6,631 bases of DNA from Anaerolineales bacterium (GTDB lineage Bacteria; Chloroflexota; Anaerolineae; Anaerolineales; VGOW01). The notes beneath the pieces were generated by a model. That model was given only the letters and a program-made list of their open reading frames with translations, had not been told where the DNA came from and did no database searches. The position numbers and the translations under genes were made by a program. Numbering within the stretch: position 1 is the first letter of the stretch; each line of letters begins with the position of its first letter. The stretch covers positions 1 to 6,631 of the forward strand of contig CAKKQG010000006.1 of NCBI GenBank assembly GCA_919901875.1. Reading direction: 5' to 3'. Below, in pieces: positions 5,817 to 6,631 of the stretch.

Positions 5817-6281
5817 TTACACCACATCCACCTTCACCCCTCTCGTCACCCTCTCAATTTCAATCGGCGCGATCTTTAGCATCGCGTTAATCTCGCCGCC
5901 ACCACCATAAATTAAAGTTTGATCGAAGACACGCGAATCGATCAGCGTACGTAAAACGGTTTTGTGTCCAAAGGGCGGCATCGAGCCGACGATGTAACCC
6001 GTAATGTTCAAAACTGTTTCGGCGTCTGCCATCTTTATTTTTTTGCGCGGTAGGTTTAAGTGATCGGCAACACGCTTGAGATCAATGCGCGAAGTGCCGT
6101 TGGCGATGACAAGCAGAGGCGACTCGTCGGCGAGTAAGACGATGGATTTGATGACTTGATCAACATGAACGCCCAACGCTTGTGCCGCCGTCTCAACAGT
6201 GGGGGTGTGAACCTGCATATAAACCATCTCGGCGGAGATAGCATGAGTGGTGAGGAAGTGTTGAAGATCAGAGGAGTTCAT
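5817..6281 (-). CDS. YbaK/EbsC-type aminoacyl-tRNA deacylase
   Basis: The 154-residue protein belongs to the YbaK/ProX/EbsC editing-domain family. These free-standing proteins hydrolyse mischarged tRNAs in the cytoplasm, for example Cys- or Ala-tRNA(Pro). Family signatures are TVETAAQALGVHVDQVIKSIVL (28-49), with the conserved Lys45 expected to act in deacylation, LLVIANGTSRIDLKRV (56-71), ITGYIVGSMPPFGHK (93-107) containing the substrate-loop GSMPP, and LIYGGGGEINAMLKI (123-137). Length is normal for a free-standing member. Substrate specificity cannot be read from the sequence. The ATG at 6281 overlaps the TGA of the upstream gene as ATGA, inside a heptamer repeat, and lacks its own Shine-Dalgarno sequence. 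Translational coupling is therefore likely. The EthD-like and Uma2 neighbours give no obvious functional link. Confidence 0.93.
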   Translation of the reverse strand: MNSSDLQHFLTTHAISAEMVYMQVHTPTVETAAQALGVHVDQVIKSIVLLADESPLLVIANGTSRIDLKRVADHLNLPRKKIKMADAETVLNITGYIVGSMPPFGHKTVLRTLIDSRVFDQTLIYGGGGEINAMLKIAPIEIERVTRGVKVDVV

Positions 6282-6311
6282 TGTTCATTCTTCATTGTTT
6301 CATTGTTCATT
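6276..6311 (-). repeat. AATGAAC heptamer array spanning a gene junction
   Basis: Read on the minus strand, the 36 bases divide into AATGAAC, AATGAAAC, AATGAAG, AATGAAC and AATGAAC. The array encodes the last residues of the EthD-like protein and supplies both its TGA stop (6278-6280) and the ATG of the next gene (6279-6281). It is the same length and nearly the same sequence as the array at 3990-4025, including one 8-nt unit AATGAAAC. Confidence 0.85.
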
Positions 6312-6631
6312 GGCATCCCCATCTCCATCACATCCGAGAAGAATAGCTTATAACTTCCTTTGGGAAATTTTTGCAGGGCATAACCGGCGCGCATGCCCGC
6401 ATCCGAGTTGAGGGCGCGATCCATTGCGGCGCGAGTCTCGAAATAGAATTCGTGCATCTTGTAAAACTGCGACGCGCCATCGGGCGTGCCTTGAATGAGG
6501 CTGACTTCGATGCGTTTAAGTTCGGGCATCTTCTCGACGTAAGGGATAAAGTCAAATGTCCAAACGGCTTCAAAGGATTGTTCGTCTTCGAGTGTGGTGG
6601 GTTTGTGGAAGAGGATGGTGAGTTTATACAT
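6278..6631 (-). CDS. EthD family protein (dimeric alpha/beta-barrel)
   Basis: The 117-residue product resembles small EthD-type proteins with a ferredoxin-like dimeric alpha/beta-barrel fold. The founding member assists ethyl tert-butyl ether degradation, but most homologues have no known role. Recognisable parts are the first strand MYKLTILFHKP (1-11), FDFIPYVEKMPELKRIEVS (26-44), a middle FYKMHEFYFETRAAMDRALNS segment (56-76), and SYKLFFSDVMEM (93-104) as the last strand. About nine C-terminal residues, NNETMKNEQ, are encoded by the heptamer array and look like an acquired tail. The ATG is the last codon of the window (6629-6631). It fits the usual family N-terminus, but the upstream sequence is not visible, so a longer form or the promoter cannot be judged. 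It appears to lead the cluster with the YbaK-type gene. Confidence 0.8.
   Translation of the reverse strand: MYKLTILFHKPTTLEDEQSFEAVWTFDFIPYVEKMPELKRIEVSLIQGTPDGASQFYKMHEFYFETRAAMDRALNSDAGMRAGYALQKFPKGSYKLFFSDVMEMGMPMNNETMKNEQ

Noticed and set aside
5814..5819. TAAAAT as a -10 box for uma2
   Set aside because: It overlaps the stop codon of the YbaK-type gene and no acceptable -35 box is found 16-18 bp upstream.

Overview
The window is an ordinary-looking bacterial chromosome segment of moderate GC, dense in genes, with six protein genes and one tRNA. Several traits suggest Chloroflexota, probably an Anaerolineae-like lineage. They are a CoaE with a long C-terminal extension, a Uma2-family nuclease, an LCP (LytR-CpsA-Psr) protein next to a large phosphatase-like/beta-propeller membrane protein, weak or absent Shine-Dalgarno sites, and heptameric intergenic repeats. 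That assignment rests on family resemblance, not on a search.

Layout. Positions 1-227 hold no gene, only a dispersed-type palindrome (39-72), a small hairpin (16-31) and four imperfect heptamers (194-221). tRNA-Val(GAC) lies on the minus strand at 228-301, with a near-consensus promoter whose -10 box sits inside a small palindrome. Upstream of it on the same strand are coaE fused to a GNAT-like domain (327-1502), then a 785-residue protein (1597-3954). That protein has a degenerate PP2C-like domain, an acidic/proline-rich linker, one transmembrane helix and a predicted beta-propeller. Diverging from it across 71 bp is an LCP cell-wall glycopolymer transferase (4026-5093). A perfect 13-bp hairpin (5096-5133) separates the LCP gene from the convergent minus-strand cluster: EthD-like protein (6278-6631), YbaK-type aminoacyl-tRNA deacylase (5817-6281) and Uma2 nuclease (5154-5786).

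Regulation. coaE and the phosphatase-like gene both have TTGnnn - 17 bp - TAnAAT - 7 nt - ATG. This geometry predicts transcripts beginning at or next to the start codon, so these would be leaderless mRNAs. It also argues against the longer TTG-initiated reading frames. In contrast, uma2 has a consensus AAGGAGG. The EthD and YbaK genes are joined by an ATGA stop/start overlap that lies inside a heptamer repeat array.

Most interesting points: the predicted pseudophosphatase/propeller membrane protein divergent from the LCP transferase (possibly an envelope-sensing pair, inferred); the CoaE-GNAT-like fusion with a degenerate acetyl-CoA motif; the paired leaderless promoters; and AATGAAC heptamer arrays, one of which supplies both a stop codon and a start codon. 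I see no CRISPR, insertion sequence, prophage or toxin-antitoxin pair.
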